A DNA stretch of 5,272 bases, taken from Hyphomicrobiales bacterium (GTDB lineage Bacteria; Pseudomonadota; Alphaproteobacteria; Rhizobiales; JAJFHB01). Within the stretch, counting starts at the first letter, position 1; each line of letters starts with the position of its first letter. The notes under the pieces are model-generated. The model was not told where the DNA came from. It ran no database searches and saw only the letters and a program-made list of their open reading frames with translations. This document shows positions 1 through 5,272 of this stretch, piece after piece. A program made the translations under genes and the position numbers. The stretch lies in assembly GCA_021775795.1 (NCBI GenBank), contig JAJFHB010000592.1:1-5272 (forward strand), in the 5' to 3' direction.

Positions 1-2
1 CG

Positions 3-125
3 GATTTTGGTGGAGAAAGCAACGGACCGAATGCTGTAGGCGGCGCTCAGCACTATAACATGGAGTACGGTCAGGTCATGGGCGGCGTTTCCTTCAAGAT
101 CGGAGACCTCCTCGGCGGGTTCTAG
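3..125 (+). CDS. C-terminal fragment of a Gly-rich protein, possibly outer-membrane beta-barrel
   Basis: Only the last 40 codons and the TAG stop (123-125) are in the window; the start lies to the left. The visible tail is rich in Gly, Asn and aromatic residues. It ends VSFKIGDLLGGF, so the final residue is Phe. A terminal Phe after alternating polar and hydrophobic residues (MEYGQVMGGVSF) is typical of outer-membrane beta-barrel proteins, whose last strand carries the signal for the Bam insertion machinery. That assignment is an inference from a short fragment, and a secreted Gly-rich protein is also possible. The reading frame is supported by the strong intrinsic terminator starting about 35 bases after the stop. 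It converges on the minus-strand transporter cluster and is probably a separate transcription unit. Confidence 0.55.
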   Translation, partial: DFGGESNGPNAVGGAQHYNMEYGQVMGGVSFKIGDLLGGF

Positions 126-160
126 CCGCGGCCCGGGCTTAAACTGCCAGGCATAGATAT

Positions 161-200
161 AAAACGCCCGCTCGGGATCACCGCAGCGGGCGTTTTCTTT
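161..200. terminator. Bidirectional rho-independent terminator
   Basis: A perfect 12-bp inverted repeat has arms AAAACGCCCGCT (161-172) and AGCGGGCGTTTT (185-196) around a 12-base loop, followed by CTTT. Read on +, the G+C-rich stem runs into TTTTCTTT and would end the 3-125 gene. Read on -, the same stem runs into TTTTATAT and would end the carboxyltransferase/TTT transcript. Symmetrical terminators between convergent genes are common. Confidence 0.9.
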
Positions 201-301
201 ATGACGACGCCTGAATATTTGTTCCACACTCAGCCCCACGCACCCCCGTCAGGGCGACGGCTTTGGTTTGTTTTGCATTCTTTGCCGCGTACACCGACGT
301 C

Positions 302-321
302 ATGCTGACGAATGTCAGCAT
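302..321. repeat. Hairpin with 8-bp perfect arms
   Basis: ATGCTGAC (302-309) pairs with GTCAGCAT (314-321) around a 4-base loop, GAAT. The left arm overlaps dyad B1 (298-310), so B1 and this hairpin are mutually exclusive folds in RNA. No T-run follows on either strand, so it is not a typical terminator. Confidence 0.6.
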
Positions 322-378
322 CCAACAGTGCAGCCTCGCCCCATATGCAGACACCTGCGACTGCCGACAGGCCAATGG

Positions 379-398
379 ACCCTGACCTCCGTCAGGGT
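379..398. repeat. Hairpin with 8-bp perfect arms, same geometry as 302-321
   Basis: ACCCTGAC (379-386) pairs with GTCAGGGT (391-398) around a 4-base loop, CTCC. Arm length and loop length match the 302-321 hairpin, and both share the CTGAC/GTCAG core. The right arm overlaps dyad A2 (390-402). No T-run follows on either strand. Confidence 0.6.
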
Positions 399-474
399 GA
401 CAGCAGAGACTGGTGAACACCCCCGCCCAGCGCCACCGTCATGCTGACGGCACAGCGTGGTACACCGCTCCGGC

Positions 475-2022
475 CTACCAGTTATCGATGGTGCGCTTGC
501 GGATTGTTCGTTCGGGTACGGGCGGCAGGCTTGTGAGGAACTTGCAGATCACATCGCGGGTGTCTGCCGGGTCAATGACATCGTCATATTCATAGCGTGC
601 GGCCACTTGCAGGGCTGTGTTGCGGGTGCGGATTTCATGCGCAAGCTCGCGCTCACGCTCAAGCCGTGTTTTCTGATCTTCGATGGCTTCAAGCTCTGCC
701 TTGTGGGTGATCTTGACCGCGCCTTCCAGGCCCATGGCGCCGAACTCGGCGGTGGGCCAGGCCACCAGCAGTGAAGGGTGAACCGGCAATGAGCCCATCA
801 TGTAGTAGCCAAGCCCGTAGGCCTTTCTGAGTACGATTGTCATGAACGGCGCCGTGGCGTTCACAGCGGCGGTGAGGATACGGGAACTGTGGCGAACAAG
901 GGCTGTTGCCTCAACTTCCGGACCCACCATGAGGCCGGGTGTGTCACAGAGATAGAGCATCGGAATGTCATGGGCATCGCAAAGCTGAATGAAGCGCGCG
1001 AGCTTGTCACAGGCCGGACTGTCCATGGCGCCGGCAAGATACATGGGCTGGTTTGCCAGAACGCCGATGGGCTGTCCCTCAATCTTGATCAGACTGGTCA
1101 CGGCGGCACGGCCAAAGCGTGGCCTGAGCTCCAGCACCGAGCCTTCGTCCGCAATGCCGTCAATGACCTTGCGCACGTCGTAGGCACGCCGCGCATTTTC
1201 GGGAATGACATCCCGCAGGGCGAGACCCTCCGGTGCCTTGCCGGCCTTCTCGCGGCCCCTGAAATAGGAAAGGTAGAGCCGGACGGCAGCGACTGCCTCG
1301 GCCTCGTCCTCGACCACCATGTCGACTGCGCCTGCCTTTTCGTGCAGCTCCGGCGGTCCCAGTTCTTCCGGCGTCATTTTGAGACCAAGAGCAGACTCAA
1401 CCAGTGGCGGCCCGGCCATTCCCATCGCTGCCTTTTTGGTGGCAATGAGCGTGTCACAAAGGCCTGAAACATTTGCATTGCCCGCAAAGCAGCGGCCGGC
1501 AACAACACCCACGGTTGGCACAAGACCGGAAAGTGCCGCCATCATGGCGAATGTTTCTTCGTAATCGCGGGCATTGAGATTGTTTTCGTGTGGACGCCAG
1601 CCTCCACCCTCGGTCCAGAACACAAGCGGCAGGCGCAGGCGCTGCACCATGTGAAACAGGCGATCTGTCTTGGCGTGGTTGATTGTTGCCTGGGTGCCCG
1701 CATGAACGGTGTAATCATAGGCAGCAACCGCAACGCGGCCACCATCGACCGTGCCGGTGCCCATTACCAGGCCGTCTGCGGCGCCTTCCCGGACCTGAAA
1801 GGCAGGCTTGGCGAGCTGGCCGTATTCCTGGAAGCTGCCTGCATCGAGAAGCGCTTCAATGTTCTGGCGCGCGGTCCAGTGACCGGTCTTCTTGCGCTTG
1901 GCCCGCGCCACCGGCCTGTTCTTATCAAGCGTGGCGGCCTTTGCTTCCAGAACTTCTGCAAGATCCGGTCTGGCCGGAGGTCGCTTTACGGACTTCTTTT
2001 TGCTCTTGCTCATTGGCAGCAC
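475..2022 (-). CDS. Acyl-CoA carboxylase, carboxyltransferase (beta) subunit
   Basis: This 515-residue cytoplasmic protein is of the biotin-dependent carboxylase carboxyltransferase family (PccB/MccB-like, two crotonase-fold halves). Such enzymes move CO2 between carboxybiotin on a carrier protein and an acyl-CoA. Visible landmarks are a Lys-rich N-terminus (about 5-14), a first acyl-CoA loop EGGGWRPHENN (138-148), GRCFAGNA (176-183) and EELGPPELH (219-227). The second half carries GQPIGVLANQPM (316-327), CDTPGLMVGPEVE (359-371), LRKAYGLG (398-405), EFGAMGLEGAVK (426-437) and VIDPADTR (482-489). Motif wording is closest to the carboxyltransferase region of proteins annotated as acyl-CoA carboxylase in Alphaproteobacteria, several of which are fused to biotin carboxylase. 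Here it stands alone. The first loop differs from the usual EGGGGRPGDTD, and the tail after DPADTR is unusual. GTG 2022 is preferred as start because GAGGTG ends 8 bases upstream; ATG 2013 (512 residues) is the alternative. It is the last gene of the TTT cluster, 63 bases after tctA. The acyl-CoA substrate is unknown. Confidence 0.9.
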   Translation of the reverse strand: MLPMSKSKKKSVKRPPARPDLAEVLEAKAATLDKNRPVARAKRKKTGHWTARQNIEALLDAGSFQEYGQLAKPAFQVREGAADGLVMGTGTVDGGRVAVAAYDYTVHAGTQATINHAKTDRLFHMVQRLRLPLVFWTEGGGWRPHENNLNARDYEETFAMMAALSGLVPTVGVVAGRCFAGNANVSGLCDTLIATKKAAMGMAGPPLVESALGLKMTPEELGPPELHEKAGAVDMVVEDEAEAVAAVRLYLSYFRGREKAGKAPEGLALRDVIPENARRAYDVRKVIDGIADEGSVLELRPRFGRAAVTSLIKIEGQPIGVLANQPMYLAGAMDSPACDKLARFIQLCDAHDIPMLYLCDTPGLMVGPEVEATALVRHSSRILTAAVNATAPFMTIVLRKAYGLGYYMMGSLPVHPSLLVAWPTAEFGAMGLEGAVKITHKAELEAIEDQKTRLERERELAHEIRTRNTALQVAARYEYDDVIDPADTRDVICKFLTSLPPVPERTIRKRTIDNW

Positions 2023-2030
2023 ATTCCCCT

Positions 2031-2036
2031 CACCTC
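2031..2036 (-). promoter_or_regulatory. Ribosome binding site of the carboxyltransferase
   Basis: On the minus strand GAGGTG is followed by AGGGGAAT and then GTG at 2022, a spacing of 8 bases. The in-frame ATG at 2013 would be 17 bases from GAGGTG and 12 from AGGGG. This favours the GTG start but does not exclude the ATG. Confidence 0.6.
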
Positions 2037-2085
2037 AAAAAAGATGGCTGGAGAATATACAAACGCTGTCTTTTGTCACCACCGT

Positions 2086-3609
2086 TCAGCCTTCGGAGGC
2101 AGCCTTGTCCTTTGCCCTGTTCCGCCGGAAGACAACGAAGGCTGGATAGAGCAGGAGCAAAACAGCACAGCCAATAAAGAACGCTGACAACGGCCGCTCC
2201 AGAAAGATCATCGCATCGCCCTGGGCGCCGATCAGTGATTGACGCAAGGCGCGCTCGGTCAGGGGGCCAAGAACAATGGCCAGAACCGCCGGCGCGACGG
2301 GGTAATTGAGTTTGCGAAGAATGTAGCCGACGAAGCCGAACAAAAGCATGAGCCAGACGTCGTGCAGTGTATTGGTCGGCACATAGCCGCCAACCACACA
2401 CAGCACGAAGATCACCGGCGCCAGAATGGTGAAAGGCATGGTGAGCACACGCACGAACAGCGGGATCAATGAAAGATTGAAGATCAGTGTTACGACGTTT
2501 GCTATGTAGAGGCTGCCGATCAGGCTCCAGACGAATTCCGGTTCTTCTGTAAACAGCAACGGTCCGGGCCTCAGTCCCCAGATGATCATGCCGCCGAGCA
2601 AAATTGCGGTTGTCGGTGATCCTGGAATACCAAGCGTTATCATTGGCAGCATTGAACCGGTAGACGCCGCATTATTGGCGGACTCAGGTGCAGCAACACC
2701 GGCAATATTCCCCTTGCCGAACGAGTCCGGATCCTTGCTGAAAATTTTCGTCAGACCATAGGCCATCAAGGCTGCCGGCGTGGCGCCCGCGGCTGGCAGG
2801 ATACCGATAAAATAGCCAAGGAAGCCGCCGAGTACAGTAGCACCGAGATACTCTTTGATGCGGCGCAGGTTTTTGCCAAGCGAGGAAAAGGCGCCGTCGA
2901 CTTTGTGAACCTGCACTTTACCGCCGGTGCTTTCCAGGGTCCACAGCATCTCGCCGATGCCGTAAATGCCAATGGCGAGCACGAGAAACTTGATGCCGTG
3001 CAGGAAGCCGGAGATGTCGAAGAAAATGAAGCGCGGCTTGCCGGTGATGATGTCGATGCCGACAGTTGCCAGAACAAGGCCGATGAGGATCGAAAAGATC
3101 GTTTTGGGTATATCGTCGCCACCCAGCCCGACGAACGTGGCGAAGGCGAGAATCATGAGAGCAAACTCTTCTTCCGGGCCAAACTTGAGGGCGAAGTCTG
3201 CCAGCGGCGGTGCAAAGAGCGTGAAGAGAATGACGGAGATCGTGCCGCCGATGAAAGACGCAACGGCTGCAGTTGTAAGCGCAAGATCAGCCTTGCCGGC
3301 TTGCGCCAGTGGACGGCCGTCAAAGACGGTAGCGACGGCCGTGGACGCCCCCGGTATGCCAAGCGTTACCGAACTTATCGCCCCCCCGTACATGGCGCCG
3401 TAGTAAAGTGCTGCAAGGAAGATCATTGCAGCCGTTGGCGGCACCAGAAAGCCAATGGGAAGCAGAATGGCAACGCCGTTGACGGAGCCCAGCCCCGGCA
3501 TGGCGCCAATGAACAAACCGGCGATGCAGCCAAGCACCAGCATGCCGAAATTCTGTGGTTCAAAGGCTGCAAGAATGCCGTTGAACAAGGGTTCGATGAC
3601 TGATTCCAT
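2086..3609 (-). CDS. tctA: Tripartite tricarboxylate transporter large membrane subunit TctA
   Basis: This 507-residue, strongly hydrophobic inner-membrane protein is the large subunit of a TTT importer, expected to move the substrate in a secondary, ion-coupled way. Both halves carry the family's Gly/Pro-rich signature. The first half has GAMPGLGSVNG (35-45), YYGAMYGGAISSVTLGIPG (69-87) and FDGRPLAQAGKADLAL (96-111). The second has GILPAAGATPAALMAYG (269-285) and FGKGNIAGVAAPESANNAA (297-315), then LPMITLGIPGSPTTAILLGG (321-340). The C-terminal block YVPTNTLHDVWLMLLFGFVGY, YPVAPAVLAIVLG and RPLSAFFIG is also typical, and the length is normal. About ten or more membrane segments are apparent. 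The frame stays open upstream to 3741, but those 44 codons lie inside tctB and do not match the family. ATG 3609 fits the usual N-terminus (ESVIEPLFNGILAAFEPQNF) and sits 10 bases after GAAGAGG. The start is 5 bases after the tctB stop, so the two are probably translationally coupled. Substrate specificity cannot be inferred. Confidence 0.96.
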   Translation of the reverse strand: MESVIEPLFNGILAAFEPQNFGMLVLGCIAGLFIGAMPGLGSVNGVAILLPIGFLVPPTAAMIFLAALYYGAMYGGAISSVTLGIPGASTAVATVFDGRPLAQAGKADLALTTAAVASFIGGTISVILFTLFAPPLADFALKFGPEEEFALMILAFATFVGLGGDDIPKTIFSILIGLVLATVGIDIITGKPRFIFFDISGFLHGIKFLVLAIGIYGIGEMLWTLESTGGKVQVHKVDGAFSSLGKNLRRIKEYLGATVLGGFLGYFIGILPAAGATPAALMAYGLTKIFSKDPDSFGKGNIAGVAAPESANNAASTGSMLPMITLGIPGSPTTAILLGGMIIWGLRPGPLLFTEEPEFVWSLIGSLYIANVVTLIFNLSLIPLFVRVLTMPFTILAPVIFVLCVVGGYVPTNTLHDVWLMLLFGFVGYILRKLNYPVAPAVLAIVLGPLTERALRQSLIGAQGDAMIFLERPLSAFFIGCAVLLLLYPAFVVFRRNRAKDKAASEG

Positions 3610-3614
3610 GACGC

Positions 3615-4271
3615 TTAAGCCTCTTCGCCGTTGTTGGCCCGACGGGCTTTGTAGTTCATTGCCCACTGGCCAAAGACCCACGCAAGGGTGAGCGCGTTCA
3701 CGCCGACCACAAAGAAGGTCAGGTAGTGCGCAAACTTCCAATGGTCCGCACCGCCATAGAGAAGATCGTAAAACCCGAGATCCACGAAGGCATCTTCCGC
3801 AAAGTTCATACCTTTCGGCAATGTCTTGCGCAGTTGCCCTTCGAAAAAGAGAAACAGGTAGACCGGTATGCCAAGTGACAGATTTGCAGTGAGTAACCAG
3901 CCATGGCCGCCCATGACGCGCAGGTAGAAAATCATGAACAGGAACATCGCGATATAGATGCCCAGAACGTGGGTCACTCCAAGCAAGGCGATCAACGCCA
4001 GCATTGTAATGCTGATCAAACGCAGCGCGGAGCGCGACATGAATTTTTCATCTGATCTTGATTCAGGTGTGGTGCCGCGAAACCAGCGGAAAATCGTCCA
4101 GATGCAACTCAGAAACATGCCGGTCGAAAGCCAGAACGGCCACATGCCCGAGCCCGGACCCCGGTCCGGTATCCAGCCGATGGAAAGTTCGTTGTAGGAC
4201 TTGTACATCAGCACGAGCGACGCGAGCGCAAGCACCACTGCCATCAAGATTTCAACCTGCCGCACTGTCAT
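3615..4271 (-). CDS. tctB: Tripartite tricarboxylate transporter small membrane subunit TctB
   Basis: This 218-residue inner-membrane protein is the poorly conserved small subunit of the TTT importer. Identity rests mainly on position between tctC and tctA and on its membrane pattern. Hydrophobic segments lie at about 7-24, 43-63, 84-118 (long enough for two helices) and 125-145, giving the family's small helical core. The stretch GSGMWPFWLSTGM (40-52) fits the G-G-x-(F/W)-P-x-W type motif common near TctB helix 2. After it comes an extra region: a polar stretch about 146-180 (KTLPKGMNFAEDAFVDLGFYDLL within it) and a further hydrophobic segment at about 183-203. Typical TctB proteins are nearer 150-180 residues, so this one is C-terminally extended. 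ATG 4271 follows GGGGAGG by 9 bases. It is 174 bases from the tctC stop and 5 bases from the tctA start. Confidence 0.9.
   Translation of the reverse strand: MTVRQVEILMAVVLALASLVLMYKSYNELSIGWIPDRGPGSGMWPFWLSTGMFLSCIWTIFRWFRGTTPESRSDEKFMSRSALRLISITMLALIALLGVTHVLGIYIAMFLFMIFYLRVMGGHGWLLTANLSLGIPVYLFLFFEGQLRKTLPKGMNFAEDAFVDLGFYDLLYGGADHWKFAHYLTFFVVGVNALTLAWVFGQWAMNYKARRANNGEEA
3620..3626 (-). promoter_or_regulatory. Ribosome binding site of tctA inside the tctB 3' end
   Basis: GAAGAGG on the minus strand lies in the last codons of tctB (Glu-Glu-Ala-stop) and ends 10 bases before ATG 3609. It supports that start over upstream in-frame starts within tctB, and suggests tctA translation is coupled to tctB termination. 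Confidence 0.65.
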
Positions 4272-4280
4272 TGCAGATAG

Positions 4281-4287
4281 CCTCCCC
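4281..4287 (-). promoter_or_regulatory. Ribosome binding site of tctB
   Basis: GGGGAGG on the minus strand ends 9 bases before ATG 4271, a near-ideal Shine-Dalgarno sequence that fixes the tctB start after a 174-base untranslated gap. Confidence 0.7.
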
Positions 4288-4401
4288 GACTGCGCCCGTA
4301 AGCAGAGCGCATTACGCCGCCTATCTTAGCATGAAGCCAAACGCTGTTCTTTGCCGTCACCAAAGCGAAGTAAAAAGCGCATTCCAGGTAACCGGAAATC
4401 A

Positions 4402-4429
4402 GCCCGGCGCACCAAAAGCTGCGCCGGGC
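4402..4429 (-). terminator. GC-rich hairpin between tctC and tctB (attenuator or mRNA 3'-end stabiliser)
   Basis: GCCCGGCGCA (4402-4411) and TGCGCCGGGC (4420-4429) form a perfect 10-bp stem with an 8-base loop, starting 16 bases after the tctC stop. Read on the minus strand the stem is followed by TGATTTCC, a weak U-tract, so full termination is unlikely. Such a hairpin just after the receptor gene can end part of the transcripts or protect the upstream mRNA from exonucleases. Either would give more TctC than TctB/TctA. The role is inferred; the stem is seen. Confidence 0.55.
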
Positions 4430-4445
4430 CTCAAAAGTTTCGTGT

Positions 4446-5272
4446 TTATTCGCCGGTAATTGCCGCGGCGCCAACTTCCTGGATAAGCTCACGGTGACGG
4501 GTCAGCTGTTCCGCATGGAACGCTGCCAGATCATCGCCAGCCATCCATTCTTCACAGGACAGGCCATCTTCTACGCAGAAGGTCTGCCACATGTCAGAAT
4601 TGAACACTGTTGCAAACAGGTTGATGTACCACTCGGTTGCTTCAGCAGACATGCCTGGAGGGCCATTGATCGAACGCTGCATGAAGTAAACGATGTCGTG
4701 GTCAAGCTCGCGTGCTGTCGGAACGTCGGGATAAGCTGCAAGACGCTCAGGCGTAAACTGCACCAGCGGTATGGTGTTGCCTGCACGATAGAACTCGTTC
4801 TGTTCGGCCGGATTGTTGACGGTGGAATCGATGTGCCCGCCAACCAGGTTCTTGGCAACCGTGCCGCCGCCGGGGAAGGGAATATAGGTTACTTCGTAAC
4901 CAAATTCGGCTTCCATCATGGCGGTAAGGATCGAGTCTTCCTGACCGGAACCGGTACCACCGACTTTCCATGTGCCATCTTTTGCCTGCACTGCGGCAAC
5001 ATAGGAATCGAGGTCGGTAATGCCGCTATCGCTCTGCACCCACAAAAGGAACGTATCCAGCGCCATGCGGCCGATCGGTGTGAACTGCGAAACGTCGACG
5101 CCCAGATCTTCCTGGATAATCGGTGTGGTGTAGAAGCTGTTGAGCGTTACGAGGATCGTGTGGTCGTCGCCCGCACGGTCCTGCAGATGACGCAAAGCCT
5201 CACCACCTGAACCACCCGGCATGTTGATCGGAATAAAGGGGCGCGGAGACAGATCATTCTGCTCAATGTCGC
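4446..5272 (-). CDS. tctC: Tripartite tricarboxylate transporter solute-binding protein TctC (N-terminus off the window)
   Basis: This is the periplasmic receptor of the TTT system (Bug/TctC family), a two-lobed Venus-flytrap protein that hands a small carboxylate to TctA/TctB. The frame is open to the right edge, giving 274 residues. Full family members are about 320, so roughly 45-50 residues including the signal peptide are missing. An internal ATG at 5222 is not the start because family-like sequence (PFIPINMPGGSGGEALRHL) runs through it. Hallmarks in order are the PGGSGG loop, VGGTGSGQEDSILTAMMEAEFG (spaced as in the family), PFPGGGTVAKNLVGGHIDSTV in the second lobe, and the strong signature YPDVPTARELDHDI (PDVPT at 4716-4730). 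Two cysteines eight residues apart, counted inclusively (4575-4577 and 4554-4556), might form a periplasmic disulfide. It is the first gene seen of the minus-strand cluster. Its promoter lies outside the window. The ligand cannot be predicted. Confidence 0.93.
   Translation of the reverse strand, partial: DIEQNDLSPRPFIPINMPGGSGGEALRHLQDRAGDDHTILVTLNSFYTTPIIQEDLGVDVSQFTPIGRMALDTFLLWVQSDSGITDLDSYVAAVQAKDGTWKVGGTGSGQEDSILTAMMEAEFGYEVTYIPFPGGGTVAKNLVGGHIDSTVNNPAEQNEFYRAGNTIPLVQFTPERLAAYPDVPTARELDHDIVYFMQRSINGPPGMSAEATEWYINLFATVFNSDMWQTFCVEDGLSCEEWMAGDDLAAFHAEQLTRHRELIQEVGAAAITGE

Larger units (their letters stand above)
247..449. repeat. Four alternating short dyad repeats (A-B-A-B)
   Basis: Four 13-base copies of one theme occur. 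A1 is CGTCAGGGCGACG (247-259), B1 is CGTCATGCTGACG (298-310), A2 is CGTCAGGGTGACA (390-402) and B2 is CGTCATGCTGACG (437-449). B1 and B2 are identical. Every copy is an interrupted palindrome, 5' CGTCA / TGACG with a 3-base centre, perfect in the B copies and imperfect in the A copies. A-to-B spacing is 51 and 47 bases, and unit-to-unit spacing is 143 and 139 bases. The bases before B1 and B2 also resemble each other (GCGtaCACCGac versus GCGcCACCG). This is best read as a diverged tandem duplication of about 140 bases or a cluster of intergenic palindromic repeats. Regulator binding is possible but lies oddly far from any promoter. Confidence 0.6.
126..474. other. Convergent intergenic region with no convincing gene
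   Basis: This 349-base spacer separates the 3' end of the left + gene from the 3' end of the carboxyltransferase. Besides the terminator at 161-200 it carries four short dyads related to CGTCA-nnn-TGACG and two hairpins with 8-bp arms, listed separately. A 73-codon open frame on the minus strand (199-420, GTG start) spans most of it. That frame has no well-spaced ribosome binding site, no recognisable domain and unnatural composition, so it is not called. Minus-strand transcripts that stop at 161-200 would have a 3' UTR of roughly 275-300 bases containing all of these structures. Confidence 0.7.

Noticed and set aside
199..420. 73-codon minus-strand open frame in the convergent spacer
   Set aside because: It starts with GTG, has G-rich sequence abutting rather than properly spaced before the start, is built from the dyad repeats, ends inside the terminator tail and shows no domain. 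It is more likely a by-product of repeat DNA.
2054..2079. Possible promoter between tctA and the carboxyltransferase (GTGACA at 2074-2079 and TATATT at 2054-2059, minus strand)
   Set aside because: Both boxes are near consensus, but the spacer is only 14 bases, too short for a normal sigma-70 promoter. The gap is more simply an intra-operon spacer.
1588..2187. 199-codon plus-strand frame opposite the carboxyltransferase and tctA end
   Set aside because: It runs antisense across two genes and an intergenic gap, with no recognisable motif. This is a long spurious frame typical of GC-rich DNA.
2905..3603. 232-codon plus-strand frame opposite tctA
   Set aside because: Its very polar, Asp/Glu/Asn/Arg-rich composition is what the complement of a hydrophobic membrane protein gene gives. 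The opposite strand matches TctA throughout.
3610..3741. Upstream extension of tctA by 44 codons to an earlier in-frame start
   Set aside because: These codons overlap the 3' part of tctB in another frame, encode Arg/Cys-rich sequence unlike TctA N-termini, and ATG 3609 has a good ribosome binding site.
4268..4492. 74-codon minus-strand frame spanning the tctC-tctB gap
   Set aside because: It overlaps the end of tctC, reads through the hairpin and ends at the tctB start. There is no family resemblance, and the tctB ribosome binding site is better explained without it.
4494..5210. 238-codon plus-strand frame opposite tctC
   Set aside because: It is antisense to a clear TctC with family motifs along its length. 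No domain or ribosome binding site was seen.
1..5272. CRISPR arrays, insertion sequences, tRNA or rRNA genes, toxin-antitoxin or defence genes
   Set aside because: The window was scanned for regularly spaced long repeats, terminal inverted repeats with a transposase, tRNA-like folds and small gene pairs. The only repeats are the short dyads at 247-449, which are too short and too variably spaced for CRISPR.

Overview
The window looks like chromosomal DNA from an alphaproteobacterium. The basis is moderate-to-high GC content, a carboxyltransferase that reads like alphaproteobacterial acyl-CoA carboxylases, and an expanded-type tripartite tricarboxylate transporter (TTT). The genus cannot be fixed from sequence alone. 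There is no sign of phage, insertion sequence, CRISPR, tRNA or rRNA.

Layout. The left edge (3-125, + strand) holds the last 40 codons of a Gly-rich protein ending in Phe, possibly an outer-membrane beta-barrel. A strong intrinsic terminator follows (161-200) that is symmetrical enough to work on both strands. Bases 126-474 form a convergent intergenic region without a convincing gene. It contains an alternating A-B-A-B series of short CGTCA...TGACG-like dyads and two hairpins of identical geometry. The rest of the window is one minus-strand gene cluster, read right to left: tctC (4446 to beyond the right edge, N-terminus missing), tctB (3615-4271), tctA (2086-3609) and a stand-alone biotin-dependent carboxylase carboxyltransferase subunit (475-2022).

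How the genes fit together. TctC is the periplasmic solute receptor. TctB and TctA are the small and large membrane subunits of a secondary, cation-coupled carboxylate importer. tctB and tctA are separated by 5 bases, and the carboxyltransferase follows tctA after 63 bases. The four genes probably form one transcription unit running toward the shared terminator. A perfect 10-bp GC-rich hairpin between tctC and tctB could make the receptor more abundant than the membrane subunits. The carboxyltransferase suggests that the imported acid, once activated to a CoA thioester, is carboxylated or decarboxylated. No biotin carboxylase or biotin carrier gene is in the window, so its partner must lie elsewhere. 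The substrate cannot be read from the sequence.

The most interesting points are the TTT-carboxyltransferase pairing, the altered first acyl-CoA loop of that enzyme, the C-terminally extended TctB, and the alternating dyad repeats in the convergent spacer. None of these establishes a new system by itself.
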